Notes: generated by a model from the sequence alone, not told the origin. A DNA stretch of 64,000 nucleotides from Castanea sativa (GCF_040712315.1 NC_134013.1:43412001-43476000), one strand, 5' to 3'; positions 21,311 to 32,959 are shown, counted from the first letter of the stretch. A program made the numbers and translations.

Positions 21311-22760
21311 AGGATAAAATTTAGCTACAAAATTGATTGTAGCCTAAAACTACAAATTTACTCAATATCTTTTTATTGGAGGTAAATTTTGACAAATCCA
21401 CCGTTGGATTATATTTTCTTCTTATATCCTCTGTACTTGCAAAATTTCTATAAAATTAAAGATCAATAACCATGTCATCAATAAATTTTTTAAATTGCAA
21501 GTTTTTGTAGTTTAAAATTATGTATAAAATGTAAGCTTATAGATCATATAGTAAATAATATCTAATTTGCATAAAATTTGATATGTGTATTAAGAGCATG
21601 TAAGGTTGTGATTTTCAACTATGTTTTGTTGGCATTAATTCCTTGTCAAATTTGATTGTATTTTGCTCAATCATTTCGCTGTATGTTTGTGGGATTTAAT
21701 GTAAAAGTTAAGTGTGAGAGTTTGGTAAAGAATTGTGAAGACAGTGAAGTTCACAACTTGCTCGCGACAAGCTCGCGAGTAGACAACCCACGAAAGGTCA
21801 CATGAGAAGCATATGATGGAATTTGAACTGTCTTTTGCTAGGTTGTATTTTGCAAGTCACTTCACGACTTGGCCAACTCGCGAGTGACCTGCAAAACTCT
21901 ATACCTGGATGTTTTAAAGTGTACATTTCCTCATTTTTTTACACACACTATATAAGCCCATATTATCCACAAAATTGTAAGGAGACTTTCAAGGAAAAAC
22001 CCCTAGAAATGCACTTAAGAGCTAGAGATTGTAAACCCACAATTATCTACACAATTTCTCTTAGTTTTCCTGAACTCATACCTCTCCAATTACAAATCCT
22101 TGAGAGGTCCTTAGCACAAACACTTACCTAACCCAATCTAAGTGTTGAGAGAAATTTTGGTGTGTGTGGGAAGTATTGGAATAAGCCATTGACTAACGGT
22201 TGCAATTTGAAGCTAATTGCGGGATCTGGATAGCTAGTAAAGACAAGACTCGGTGAAGTCCGTCGGGAGCTAGAATTCAGAGGGTTCAAGTATAGTGGGT
22301 AGATTAGGTTATGATGGTCTTTTTGATATCCTTGTACTCCAACTTTATTCATTAGTGGATCATTTTGGCTTAGAGGGCCGCAGAGAGGTTTTTCGCCAAG
22401 TACTTCGATTTCCTCTTCAATAACACGTCTCAGTGTTATCTTGTGTTTGCATCTCTCTTCCCTTACTCTTTGTGCTTTACATTTATTATTTAATGCTTAT
22501 GTTTATGCATTAGAGTAGTTCCGGTTTATTACACTTCATTTATTCTTGTTCCACACTTAAATAAGTAGAATATGAGCAATTTAGCCTTAAGTTTAAAATT
22601 TGGGTCTAAACAAGCAATAATAGTTTTACTATTAAGCTTTCAGAACATAAAAAAATATGCAATTTAATGGTTAGATTTTCAAAATATGTAATAATGTGAA
22701 TGAGATTGAATAAAGTTGTAACCTCAGGCTATATTAAATTTTGTAGCTAAACTTTGTCCT
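21311..22760. mobile_element. TIR element (~400 bp) split by a solo LTR
   Basis: The left end AGGATAAAATTTAGCTACAA and the reverse complement of the right end, AGGACAAAGTTTAGCTACAA, match. The similarity runs inward for about 60 bp (TAGCCTAAAACTACAA / TAGCCTGAGGTTACAA). Removing the LTR at 21599-22642 leaves a short element with no coding capacity. Confidence 0.75.
21599..22642 (+). repeat. LTR-A family, solo LTR (1044 bp)
   Basis: It starts TGTAAGGTTGTG and ends AGCTTTCA, and is flanked by GAGCA (21594-21598) and GAACA (22643-22647), a one-mismatch 5-bp duplication. The same family occurs at 26823-27603, 29787-30095, 30200-30650, 53760-54853 and 59296-60331. TATATAAGCCC near 21950 is the likely TATA box. 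The copy at 53760 is preceded by a polypurine tract, which identifies the family as an LTR. Confidence 0.85.
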
Positions 22761-22811
<51 letters not shown>

Positions 22812-23018
22812 TGTATTTGAAATTAGGTACAATTTTGTACGTGTGGTACCTAATATTTCAATAATTTTACGTAAAGTTACTCTAAGAACCTTAACTGATC
22901 TTTATTTGGTCCAAAACGATTACCAATTAAAGAAAGACTAGAAGGGTTAATGATAGGTATGTCAAGAAGACCTTTTGATCCTTAATACTGCATTATCAAA
23001 GCTTCAATATTTTAAGAG
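22761..23018. other. (TA)n and GGTACC-bearing repeat
   Basis: An (AT)n run lies at 22764-22806. The segment 22812-22856 is the reverse complement of a repeat also found around 19632-19689 and 21157-21175. Confidence 0.5.
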
Positions 23019-23195
23019 AGGTGTTAGGTCCACAACATTTTCACAATACTTTCATAACAAATCATATGTGGTAAATTGTTATTGGTTCTAATTTGAATCT
23101 CACAACTTAAATTCTTTTTTTTCCACCCATAACAACCTACCACTTAAAATTTGTTGTGAAAGTGTTGTAAAAATATTATGGACATATCATTTTCC
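23019..23195. mobile_element. MITE with ~57-bp terminal inverted repeats, copy 1
   Basis: The left GTCCACAACATTTTCACAAT... (from 23028) pairs with the reverse complement of the right end, GTCCATAATATTTTTACAAC... (to 23183). Similarity runs inward to GTTATTGG. A truncated relative lies at 24727-24882. Confidence 0.8.
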
Positions 23196-24095
23196 ATATT
23201 GATATATGAGCCAGTTTGGTAGAGTGGTTTGAAATTACATGTTTCCAAAGTACAATTTTACTAAACATTTTTTCCAAAGTACAGTTTTACTAAACTTTCT
23301 ACTTTTCTATATACAATATTTTCAAACAACCTAATTTTCAAAGAATTGAAAAAAAAAAAGTTGTATCAAAGAGTTACATAGTCATATTTGGTATAAGACA
23401 AAACCTAAGTGTAGTATATCAAATTCATTAATTAAGTTTAAATACCTAATTGCATTGATCAATAGACACAAATAATATTATCATTGTCAATAACAATCAA
23501 TTCAATGCAACTATGTGTTTAAATCATAATTATTAAACTCGAACTAGATGTTGACCTGGTTTAACCCGGTTTATAAGCTAGGTCATTAAGTCATTGGCTC
23601 AACTAGTGGGTCAATGGTCAAACCACAGAGTCAAATAAAAAGATTTAAAAAATTAAATATATATAAAAGTAAGTTTGAGAAATCATAACATGAATATGTA
23701 ATTTTTAATTTTTTTTAAAACAAGGAATATGCCTAAATTACACTCGCCATTATAATTCAAAATCAAGGTTTCACAAGTAATAGCATTAGAAATTCTATAA
23801 AATTCACAAGCAAAATAAACGAATGTCACAAGATTGCAATAGAGTTTTTGCTAAATAAAATCTTGTTACATGTCTTAGAATTCTATATATTTTTTATTAA
23901 AAAAAGTCTAATCTCAAACTACATAAACAAAAGAAGAGAAAAAAAAAAGTTAAATACTTAAACTTAGAAATAAACAAATAAAGCACAAAAAACATAAACA
24001 AAAGAAGAAAAGAAGGTTTAAGCAATAAATTATATAAAATTTACTGATATACTCATACCTACATGCTTATTGGCTACATGAAACTAAAAAAGTAC

Positions 24096-24127
<32 letters not shown>

Positions 24128-24371
24128 GGTTTTCTCTTATTTAAAATTACTATATTATCACAAATTAAACAATAAAGATGTCAATGAGATGTAGTTATTA
24201 ATTTAATTTTACACAATTCACAAACCCAGCTGGGTTATTAAAAGCCATTCGGGTCACACGGTTTGCTTAGAACCCTCCGGATTTTACCGGTTTTGACTAG
24301 ATCCTGTCCACGTCTGATCTAGTTGATGACCTGCTATGTGCTGGATTACCGGTCCAACAGGCCAGGCCAAA
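23196..24371. other. AT-rich spacer with possible degenerate element
   Basis: There is no coding signature. Around 23545-23640 and 24220-24365 the sequence has phrases such as AACCCGGTTT and ACCGGTTTTGAC, typical of old repeated elements, but I could not align matching ends. An (ATTT)n run lies at 24098-24128. Confidence 0.4.
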
Positions 24372-24478
24372 TTTTAATGACACTAGTTTAGATAACTACG
24401 TTGATTTTAATTGGAAAATCTAATAAATTTAATAACACTAGTTTAGATAACTACGTTGATTTTAATTGAAAAATATAA
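24372..24478 (+). repeat. Tandem duplication, 55-bp period
   Basis: CACTAGTTTAGATAACTACG and its continuation to TTTTAATTG occur at about 24381 and again at 24436 with almost no change, so the duplication is recent. Confidence 0.85.
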
Positions 24479-24726
24479 TAATATATTGTACTGTAAATAC
24501 TGTTTTTAAGTTTTATTCTTTCGTATATCATATGTCACCCTTATAACATTTGGTTAATCTAGCTAATATGAAATTTTAAAACTAAGTTTTCGTAATATTC
24601 AGCCAAGATAGTTCAACCCTTAGCTTTTATGTTTTCGACTTGCAAGCCACTGATTTAGGCTGAAGGTGGATTTTCTATTGCATGAAATTTAGGAAGTAGA
24701 GTTAGAGTTACACACATTTCTAATGG

Positions 24727-24882
24727 AGAGATGCTACGTCCACAACATATTTACAACATTTTCACAATAAATCATAGGTGGTTAGTTGTTATTGGTTCAA
24801 ATTTGAACCTAACACTAAGATTACTTTTTTACCCCAATAATAACAATCAATAACAACCTGCCACTTAAGATTTGTTGTAAAC
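24727..24882. mobile_element. MITE, copy 2 (right end truncated)
   Basis: It shares with 23019-23195 the start ACGTCCACAACAT, the GTTGTTATTGGTTC centre and the CCACTTAAGATTTGTTGT right arm. It stops at about 24882, before the terminal bases. Confidence 0.75.
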
Positions 24883-25297
24883 GAATAAGGATTTTATTTT
24901 ATTTTAATAACGAACTCTAAATTAGTTTAATAATAATGCTTTTCAATGATATTGTAAATGTTTTGCATTGTACGCTACTCAAAATCTAAGGTTTTTAAAG
25001 TTGATCTAATCAAGTTTCCATGCATTTGAACTCTTCCTAGTTCCTTCCACCTAAATCCTCGATCAGCCCAAATTGTTTTTTTCTTTTTTTGGAACTGATC
25101 TGATACACTGCACAAGCATAATGTTGTGAAGCAAGTAAAACAAAATAAAATAAATATAAAGTTAAGGAATCTGATAAATAAATACGGGTAGATGCTCCAA
25201 GATTGCAAGGCAGCGCGCTTGAAGGTATAAAACCGTGGCGTCAAGCCAAAGAACTAATCGACAACTGCCAACTACCATTTTCCTGCTTTTGAAATGA

Positions 25298-25350
<53 letters not shown>

Positions 25351-26822
25351 GAAATTACAACATATTTATTTATATATTTATGTACTCTATCTTCTAATAA
25401 AAACATATTTATTTACGTACTCTCATTGATCAAGATCAACTTGCCATTTATGCCCATGTCCCTGCTGCCTGCAGCTGGTCATGAGTTCAGTTAATTGGGT
25501 GGAAAGGAATAGCCGCCTCGATCAAACCATCAAATATTCATTGCCACCCCCATATATATATAGAGTACAATAAACAACAATTATTTATGAGTGATGTTAC
25601 TAATAATAATAATAATAATAATTGATTACAAAAAGGTTAAAAATTGATACATCAAGTTTCAAACACAAATTTAATTATAAAATAGATTAAATTCAGGTAT
25701 AGTTTTTAAGGTTCAATATATTAAGTTCTTTAATTAAACTCAAATATGTATTGAATTTAACTATTATTGAAAAAGATAATATTTTTTGTATTTTATTAAT
25801 TAATAAAAACTATATATTTGAATTTAATTGAAAATTTTAAAATTTTAATACGGAGATATTGTATTTAAGTTTTGTCAGGGCATTGGCCAAAAGAATGTGA
25901 AATCGGTCAACAACGCATTTGACCGGTGTACTTAATTATAAAGTGTGTGAATTATGATCATCCTGCTTTATCAGCAACACTATACTCTCCTCTCCTTTTT
26001 GAAACCCCCCAACAAATTTCAAAAATGTTTTTGAGAAAAAAATTGTCGGCCTTATTAATTTAGAGCCGAAAAGGTCTTTCTCAAAAGATATATTGAAAAT
26101 ATTATATTATTACATTAAATTATGACCGACTTTATTGTTTAATTTCTAAAGTTAGAAAATCTAATCAAGATATTATTATAATGTCATCTTGGCAATCGAA
26201 CATGGTTTGAATTGTTGTTTGAGTGGCACATGGGCATGGGCCACATGCTGCACTTTATTTTGTTAAAGTAGTGTATTACTGCTTCATTCACAATTGTACC
26301 TTTTTCTTTTTGTAGAATGTTGTTATAATATCGACATATTAAATTAATCAAAATTTTGATTATTATTATAACGGTTGCTGTTTTTTTAACATTTGAGCTG
26401 ATCATGGATAGCTCTCTTCACCTCACACAGACGTAGAGCTAGTTATAAGGTCCTAATAAATTATATAATTAAAATTAATTTTTTAAAACGTTATAAGCAA
26501 GATTTTATTGATATCAAATTGAAACCTATGATTAGTTTATTATGTTATCTTTTCTTTTTCTTTTTTTTCTTTTTTTCTTTTTTGAGAGAGTAGAAGAGAA
26601 GAGAAGAGAAGAAGTTTATTATGTTATCTAAGTATGGATTTATTATAATTTGATTCCCATAAAAAGTTATAGATGATTTGTGTTAGGGTTTAGAGACTTA
26701 TTGACAAATCCTAATGCAAAAATTTATTAAATTTGGGTTGTATTTGTGTTAGGTTTGACTTCGGTTCAAAGACCACTCAAAAATATAAGATAATCATTTG
26801 CTCAAAGAAGATAAATTAATGA
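24883..26822. other. AT-rich spacer, no gene recognised
   Basis: Microsatellites occur at about 25298-25349 (ATT)n and 25602-25622 (AAT)n. A minus-strand 89-aa frame (24975-25244) and a 73-aa frame (26184-26405) have no recognisable domain. I see no element ends or RNA genes. Confidence 0.5.
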
Positions 26823-27603
26823 TGAAAGCTCGGATTTGTATAAAAACACAAGAGCTTGTTTAGACCCCCCACCCCCAAAAAAAAATACAGTTATATTGCT
26901 TTTACTCTAACTTAATCTAAGTGCAGAATAAGAGTAAATGAGCACAAACAACCGATAACACTACCCTAAGCCATATTTATCCATTATCAAAAATAAAATA
27001 AAAGCCTAAAGGGTAGGGAAGAGAGATGCAAATACAAGATAACACTGAGACGTGTTATCGAAGAGGAAACCGAAGAACTCGGAAAAAAACATCTCCACGA
27101 CCCTCCAAATCGAAATCGATCCACTAGAGAATAAAGTTGGAGTACATGAATAACAAAAGACCATCCAAGCCTAATCTACCTACTGTACTTGAGCCCTCCA
27201 AGTTCCTACTATCAACTGGCTTCTCAGAACTTTGTCTTCTCTAACTTTCCGGATCCTGCAATTCAACCTGATTGCATCTGCCAATGAATGACTCCTTCCA
27301 ATGCTTCCTAATAGCACCAATATCCCACCTAACACTCAGAATGTGTGTTGTAAGTATTTGGGCTATCAACCTCTCAAGGATATGGAGATAGAGAGGTAAG
27401 AGTTGAGGAAAACCACAAGATATTGTGTAGATGATTGTGGGTATAACAATCTCTAACTCTCAAGTGTATTTTCTAAGGTTTTCTCTCTAAAAAACACTCC
27501 TTACAATTTGTGGGTAATGAGAGTATATATAGTGTGGGTAAAGACTTGGTAAAACAAAACATGAAATTTTGCCAAACAAAATGTTTCGCGAGTATTTCAC
27601 AAG
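26823..27603 (-). repeat. LTR-A fragment, minus strand (3' part of the LTR)
   Basis: It begins on the plus strand with TGAAAGCT, the reverse complement of the family end AGCTTTCA. It runs through the region matching 59400-60040 and stops where the Tat LTR begins at 27604. The continuation of the family appears at 29787, so the Tat LTR may have inserted here. About 20 bp of the family is present on both sides, more than a simple target duplication. Confidence 0.75.
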
Positions 27604-29708
27604 TGTAGACACTCAATTTTGCATGCATAATTTAATCAATGAAGATGACTAGAATGACCATCCATGTACCCCCAAAAATCATGATTGCATTACATGCATT
27701 AATTCATTCATTTCATATCATAAAAATGATCTTCAGATTCTAACGATTGCGACGGTATGTCCAATTCCCAAATCGGATCTTCAGATCAAAAGATATCACA
27801 TGATCAAGTTTGCACGGTCAGCATGCATTGTGTCCAAGTAGAGTCAACCACGCATGATTAATTTAAATTAACTCTGATTGGTTAAATAATTAAGACTAAT
27901 TAAATAATTTTGTGATTGGTTGATAATTAGTGTTTAAAATAGGATTGCTTGCATAAGAATAAAAGGGATAATTGGATAACAATAAAATTTTGGATAATCT
28001 GAACTTTATCAAGATTTATTTTAGGATATTTATCTACAGGATAATTGTTGCTGAAAAGACCTGAATTATCTAGAAAAGAGTTCAAAACATTAGAATACGG
28101 ATTGAGAACGCGTCTAAATGCATGTCTCGACGCAAGAAAACCCTAAAAAAGGAGTCCAAATGGCACCCGAACACGAAAGCGTGATTGGCATTCAAGAGTG
28201 TCATTCAGCACTTTTGGAGTGTCGATCGGCACTTTGAAAGTGTCGATCGGCACTTTGAAAGTGCCAAATTGCACTCTTTTGGGCTTTGGCCCAACTCCCT
28301 TCGGGTGACGATAAGACACATATTTTTCAACCTTTTTCACAAAAGGATACATCCCGATTCGCATTTTAAGTATTGTTGTTTTTTTTTTTAAGCACTCCAG
28401 CCTCTATAAATAGGGACCAGATCTCAAAATTCAACACTCTTTTACGCTCTAAAGGGAGACACGTTTTTACACTCTCAAATTACTCATATTTCTGACTCCC
28501 CTTTCTGATATTCTTTCTCTTAAAGCTAGGGCTTTTAGATTTCAAAGATAATTACATAAATTTCTTTGAACCCTAAAACATCCTCTCCAGAAGAAGAGTG
28601 CTCCATGCAAGAGGTTGTTTTCTATTACCCCTTTCTTCTTATGTTTCTCTTTTTGTGATGATGCATGTTTATATATATTTTTTAATTTCAAATATTCAAG
28701 CCATGAATTGTTGATTAGTTTTTGTTGAAACATATTCTCAATTTTTGCTTTTTATTGAATGTTCTCTTTCTTAGTTTCAAAAATCTGCATGTTACCACTT
28801 TTTTTTCTCAATATAAAAATAGATCTACATCTTCGTTAGATGTAGATCTGAATTTTTCTCAAAATAAAAATGGATCTACATTGTCATTAGATATAGATCT
28901 GAATTTTTCTCAAATAAAAAAGGGTCTACATCTTCATTAGATGTAGATCTGAAATTTTCTCACAATAAAAACTTATTTGTATCTTCATTAGATACAGATC
29001 TGATTTTTTTTTTAACACAGAAAATTTTGAAATAAAAAAGAATCATGGCTAGTCTTGTTTGTTTGATGCATGTTACACAGGTTGATGTTGTGAATATAAT
29101 CCTATTCTAAAATGATTTTTTATTTCACATAAAAAACAAATATGATATTTTTTAACCAAAATATTTTGTTTTACTTTATCCCAAAAACATATCTGAATTT
29201 TCTTTCCCCAAAAAAACAAGCTTTTCAAATTCACAAAAACATATTTGAATCTTTCTAAACTAAAAATCAATTTTTCATCACAACACATATTTGAATTTTT
29301 CTCAAAAGAAGAGGGTGTATTCATAAATAGATTTGTGTAAATATGATTTTCATGTGTGCACAACATGTCATTCATAGCATGCATAAAAGGGGTACATTGG
29401 TCACAAGAGTCTAGAAGACCAGACTTTGCCTGGGCGGAATGGGTGCCTAACACCTTCTCATTCCGTAACCTAGCCTCCAAATCTAATTCTTTTGGATAGG
29501 TAGATCTATGCCTTGTCTTTATTTTTGTTTTGGGTAGACTGTAACTAGAACAAAAAGCCATGTAATTATTTGGTAGTTTGTAACTAGGACCCAAAGCCAT
29601 GTAATTTTCAATTTTCCAAATATGTATTCTTTTTGCTCAATCAATGAAATGAGGCATTTCAATCGTGTAAATTTGTATTTTAGTTTTTTTTTTTATATAA
29701 AAAATAAG
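27604..29708 (+). repeat. Tat-1 5' LTR (~2.1 kb)
   Basis: It starts TGTAGACACTC, the usual start of Tat/Ogre LTRs, and ends immediately before a PBS. A related LTR on the minus strand (58595-60684) starts TGTAGAAACTC and follows the same order of words. Inside are a palindromic pair GTGTCGATCGGCAC at 28219-28255 and the hairpin array at 28821-29000. The 175-aa minus-strand frame 29073-29600 is non-coding LTR sequence. Confidence 0.85.
28821..29000 (+). repeat. Four tandem ~51-bp units, each a stem-loop
   Basis: Stem-loops lie at 28821-28849, 28872-28900, 28922-28950 and about 28976-28998. Loops are TTCGTTA/TTCATTA-like, 7 nt. Unit 1 has a perfect 11-bp stem (AGATCTACATC / GATGTAGATCT). Unit 4 has a different stem sequence (TTTGTATC / GATACAGA) with pairing kept. 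The array recurs in the 3' LTR fragment at about 47866-48032. Confidence 0.85.
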
Positions 29709-29720
29709 TGACGACTCCAC
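29709..29720 (+). promoter_or_regulatory. Tat-1 primer binding site
   Basis: TGACGACTCCAC follows the LTR. It is one base from TGGCGACTCCAC, the Tat/Ogre-type PBS that is found intact on the minus strand at 58583-58594. The A at the third position is probably a mutation. Confidence 0.75.
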
Positions 29721-29786
29721 TCCACTTACCCAAAAAGAGAGGTTACCTAAAAATGCACTCTAAAAAATATCTTTTTTTTTTAGAGG

Positions 29787-30095
29787 CACTTTCGAGGTCT
29801 CTCACAACGGGTAGGCCTTTCCCGCGAGACACTCGCAAAATCCTCCAAGTTGGCATAACTCTTCATCTTCCAGTCATGTGCTCTACACATGGCTCTTTAG
29901 CAGGTAAGCTTCTTGCGAGGCACTCGCGAAGTCCACTTATTCATCCTTTTAAGCTTGAGTCTTCACACTCTCTCACACTCATCCCTTACAATTAAAAACC
30001 CACATAAATACAGGGAAATATGATTGAAGAAATTACAATCAAATTTTGTACGGAATTAAAGCCAACATCAAATAGTTGCAAATTACAACTTTACA
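29787..30095 (-). repeat. LTR-A fragment, minus strand (5' part of the LTR)
   Basis: Reading right to left it starts TGTAAAGTTGTAATTTGC at 30095 and matches the first ~310 bp of the family. It ends at about 29787 beside Tat-1 leader sequence. Together with 26823-27603 it could make one interrupted LTR. Confidence 0.75.
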
Positions 30096-30199
30096 AATGA
30101 TCTTTTAGCCATCATGTCTCTTACACCATACAAATTTTTTAGTGAAACTTGTTCCATTTGAACACAACTTGGACTTCAAAACAGACACAAATTTGATTT

Positions 30200-30650
30200 T
30201 TTAAAGTAGTGTTTTACAACTATGTTTCATGTTGGCTTTAATTCCGTGTTAAATTTAATTGTAATTCTGTTCAATCATTTCCATGTATTTTTGTGGGATT
30301 TAGTAAGGGTTGTATGTGAGATTTTGGTGAAGATTCTGTGAAGATGAGGATTTCGTAACTAGCTTACGACAGGCTCGCAGGTGCCAACCCACGAAACAAG
30401 CCACGTGAAAAGCACATGCTAGAAGTTGAAGAGTTTTTGACAAGCTGGATTTCACGAGTCATTCGCAACTCAGGCCAAGTCGCAAGTGACCTGAAAAACT
30501 CTCTACCTGATTATTTTGAGTGTGCCTTTTCTTATACCTTTACCAAAACTATATAAACCTTCATTACCCATGAAAGTGTAAGAAGAACAAGGAGTCTTTA
30601 CAAGAAACTTTGAGAGAGAAAACCCTAGCAAAACACTTGAGAGTTAGAGA
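30200..30650 (+). repeat. LTR-A fragment, plus strand (5' part of the LTR)
   Basis: It begins with a mutated TTTAAAGTAGTG in place of TGTAAAG and follows the copy at 53760 closely, including CTATATAAACC near 30550. It stops at GAGAGTTAGAG, where Tat-1 pol begins. It faces the 29787-30095 fragment head to head across 104 bp. Confidence 0.8.
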
Positions 30651-31961
30651 AGAATGAAGCTATAATGGACTCTCAAGATCAAGGAAGAGGTTGAGAAACA
30701 GTACAATGCAAGATTCTTGAGGATGGTCAATTATCCAGAGTGGTTAGCTAACGTGGTTCTTTTACCAAAGAAGGATGGAAAGGTCAAAATGTGTGTAGAT
30801 TTTCGAAATCTAAACAAGGCCAGTCCAAAAGATGACTTTCCATTGCCTCACATTGACGTCCTAGTCAACAATACAGCAGGTCATGCCTTGCTATCATTCA
30901 TGGACAAATTTTCAAGGTACAATTAGATTAAGATGGCTCCAGAAGATATGGAGAAAACCTCCTTCATTACACCATGGGAGACATATTGCTACAAGGTCAT
31001 ATCATTTGGCCTTAAAAATGCTAGTGCTACTTACCAATGTGCAGCCACCACTTTGTTGCATAATTTGATCCACAAAGAAGTAGAGGTTTATGTGGATGAT
31101 ATGATAGTCAAGTCCAAAGACCGAGAAGGGCATATGCCGGCTTTGAGGAAGTTCTTCGAAAGAATCTGGTTCTACAAGTTGAGATTGAATCCCAAGAAAT
31201 GCACTTTCGGAATTACAACCGGAAAACTATTAGGGTTTATGGTAAGTCAAAAAGGAATAGAAGTTGATCCTGAAAAAATCAAGGCAATTGTAGAGATGAA
31301 GCCTCTAAGAGCTGAGAAGGAGATCTGAGGATTTCTAGGGAGGATACAGTACATCAGCAAGTTCATAGCCCAGCTCACCATGACATGTGAACCAATCTTC
31401 CGATTGCTTAAGAAAGAAGTTTCTATAGTGTGGAATGAACAATGCCAAGAAGCCTTTGAGAAGATTAAGAATTATCTTATGAAACCACCAATACTCATCC
31501 CACCAGTACTTGAAAAGCCATTGTTGTATCTCACCACTACAAATACGGCAATGGGGGCTTTACTTGCTCAATACGAAGAGGAGACTAGAAACGAGAATGC
31601 GATCTACTACATCAGCAAGAAGATTTTACCTTATGAAGAAAAGTATTCACCCTTAGAGAAGACATGCGTAGCACTTGTATGGGAAACCCACAAACTCAGA
31701 CAATATATGCTTACTTACAGGGTCTTGCTCATTGCAAGAATGGATCCTTTGAAGTACTTAATGGAAAAACCTGTACAGGATGGGAAGACAACTAAATGGG
31801 TTCTACTTTTGTTAGAATTTGATATTAAGTATATGACTCAGAAATCTGTGAAGGGGAGGGCGATTGCTGATCACTTAGCCCATTGTTCACCAAAAGAAGC
31901 TGAGGAGATCCAAGGAGATTTCCCGGATGAAGATATTATGGGGATTGAGGTAGAATCCTAG
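30651..31961 (+). pseudogene. pol: Tat-1 reverse transcriptase and RNase H
   Basis: Conserved RT blocks appear in order: L-P-K-K-D-G-K-V-K-M-C-V-D-F-R-N-L-N-K-A at 30770-30830, S-F-M-D-K-F-S-R-Y-N, F-G-L-K-N-A-S-A-T-Y-Q, and the catalytic Y-V-D-D at 31089-31100. The RNase H block follows: P-L-L-Y-L-T-T-T-N-T-A-M-G, I-Y-Y-I-S-K-K and Y-S-P-L-E-K-T-C-V-A-L. In-frame stops lie near 30668, at 30924-30926 and at 31326-31328. Upstream gag and protease are missing and LTR-A sequence stands in their place. The enzyme would convert the genomic RNA to cDNA. Confidence 0.9.
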
Positions 31962-31964
31962 GAG

Positions 31965-32519
31965 ATGTACTTTGATGGAACAACAAATCAAAATGGGAGT
32001 GGTATTGGAGTTCTCTTAATTTCCCCAATAAGGACATACATCCTATTTTCTAGCAGACTCAACTTTCTTGCCACCAAAAATGCCACTGAATATGAAGCAT
32101 GCATCATGGGGTTACGAGCAGCCCTAAGCCTTGGAGTGAAAGAATTAGAAGTGTATGGTGACTCAGCCCTGATAATCTCCAAGATTCAAAAAAAATTGAA
32201 GATCAAAGAAGAAAGATTGATGCCTTACCATGAATGTCTTCGGAAGTGGGCTGCAAAATTCAATAAGATTCAGTACCAATATGTGCCAAGAATGCAAAAT
32301 CAAATTGCAGATGCTTTAGCAACAATGGCATCCATGATTGATGGGCCTAAAGAAAATGAAACAAGATCGATAGTGGTGGAACAAAAAGAGGAACCAACTT
32401 ATTGCATGACAATAGAAGAAGATATAGAAAAGAATGGAGAAGGCAAGTGGTATTCAGACTACTTACAATACCTCAAGGAGAGACATACCCACTATCTGCA
32501 GACAAGAATGACCAATTGA
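31965..32519 (+). pseudogene. Tat-1 additional (archaeal-type) RNase H
   Basis: After a stop at 31959-31961 the frame restarts M-Y-F-D-G-T-T-N-Q-N-G-S-G-I-G-V, with the first catalytic D. It continues E-Y-E-A-C-I-M-G-L-R-A-A (catalytic E), V-Y-G-D-S-A-L-I-I (catalytic D) and Q-I-A-D-A-L-A (last D), so all four acidic positions are visible. A second RNase H of this type after the first is a mark of the Tat clade. In this copy it is nearly intact for about 185 residues, yet the neighbouring frames are broken. Confidence 0.85.
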
Positions 32520-32959
32520 CCATCCGAAGGTTGTCCACTAATTACATTATTTTTGGTGAAAGACTTTACAGAAGATCATCCCAAGGCATAGTAAATAATT
32601 GAAGAGGTTCATTAGCCAAGTTATGGGCCACATTTGAATGCACACATGCTATCAAGAAAGATAATGAGATAAGGCTATTACTGGACCACCATGGAAGCTG
32701 ACTGTGCAACTGATGTTCGGAAATGCCATTAATGCCAAGTTCACGGAGACCTAAAGCATATGCCACCCATGCCATTGCATACCATGACATCACCTTGGCC
32801 ATTCTCTACATGGGGGATAGATATTATTGGGAAGATTCATACAACTGCATCCAATGGTCATGAATTCATACTTGTTGCTATAGCCTATTTCACTAAATGC
32901 ATAGAAGCTACCTTCAACAAGGTTTTGAACTTAAAGAAAGTTGCTCAATTCATCCAAAC
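32520..32959 (+). pseudogene. Tat-1 integrase, N-terminal part
   Basis: Pieces in shifting frames show the H2C2 zinc finger (a final C-x-x-C near 32745). The core follows: M-P-P-M-P-L-H, P-W-P-F-S-T-W-G-I-D-I-I-G (first catalytic D, about 32820), and F-T-K-C-I-E-A. The frame reaches V-A-Q-F-I-Q at 32959, where Copia-2 inserted. It resumes exactly at 38642 with the second copy of the duplicated CAAAC. Confidence 0.85.

Noticed and set aside
24975..25244. 89-aa minus-strand frame as a host gene
   Set aside because: No recognisable domain, no exon borders, and surrounded by AT-rich repeats.
29073..29600. 175-aa minus-strand open frame in the Tat LTR
   Set aside because: It lies inside a well-defined LTR, and the same region in the 58595-60684 LTR has no matching frame.
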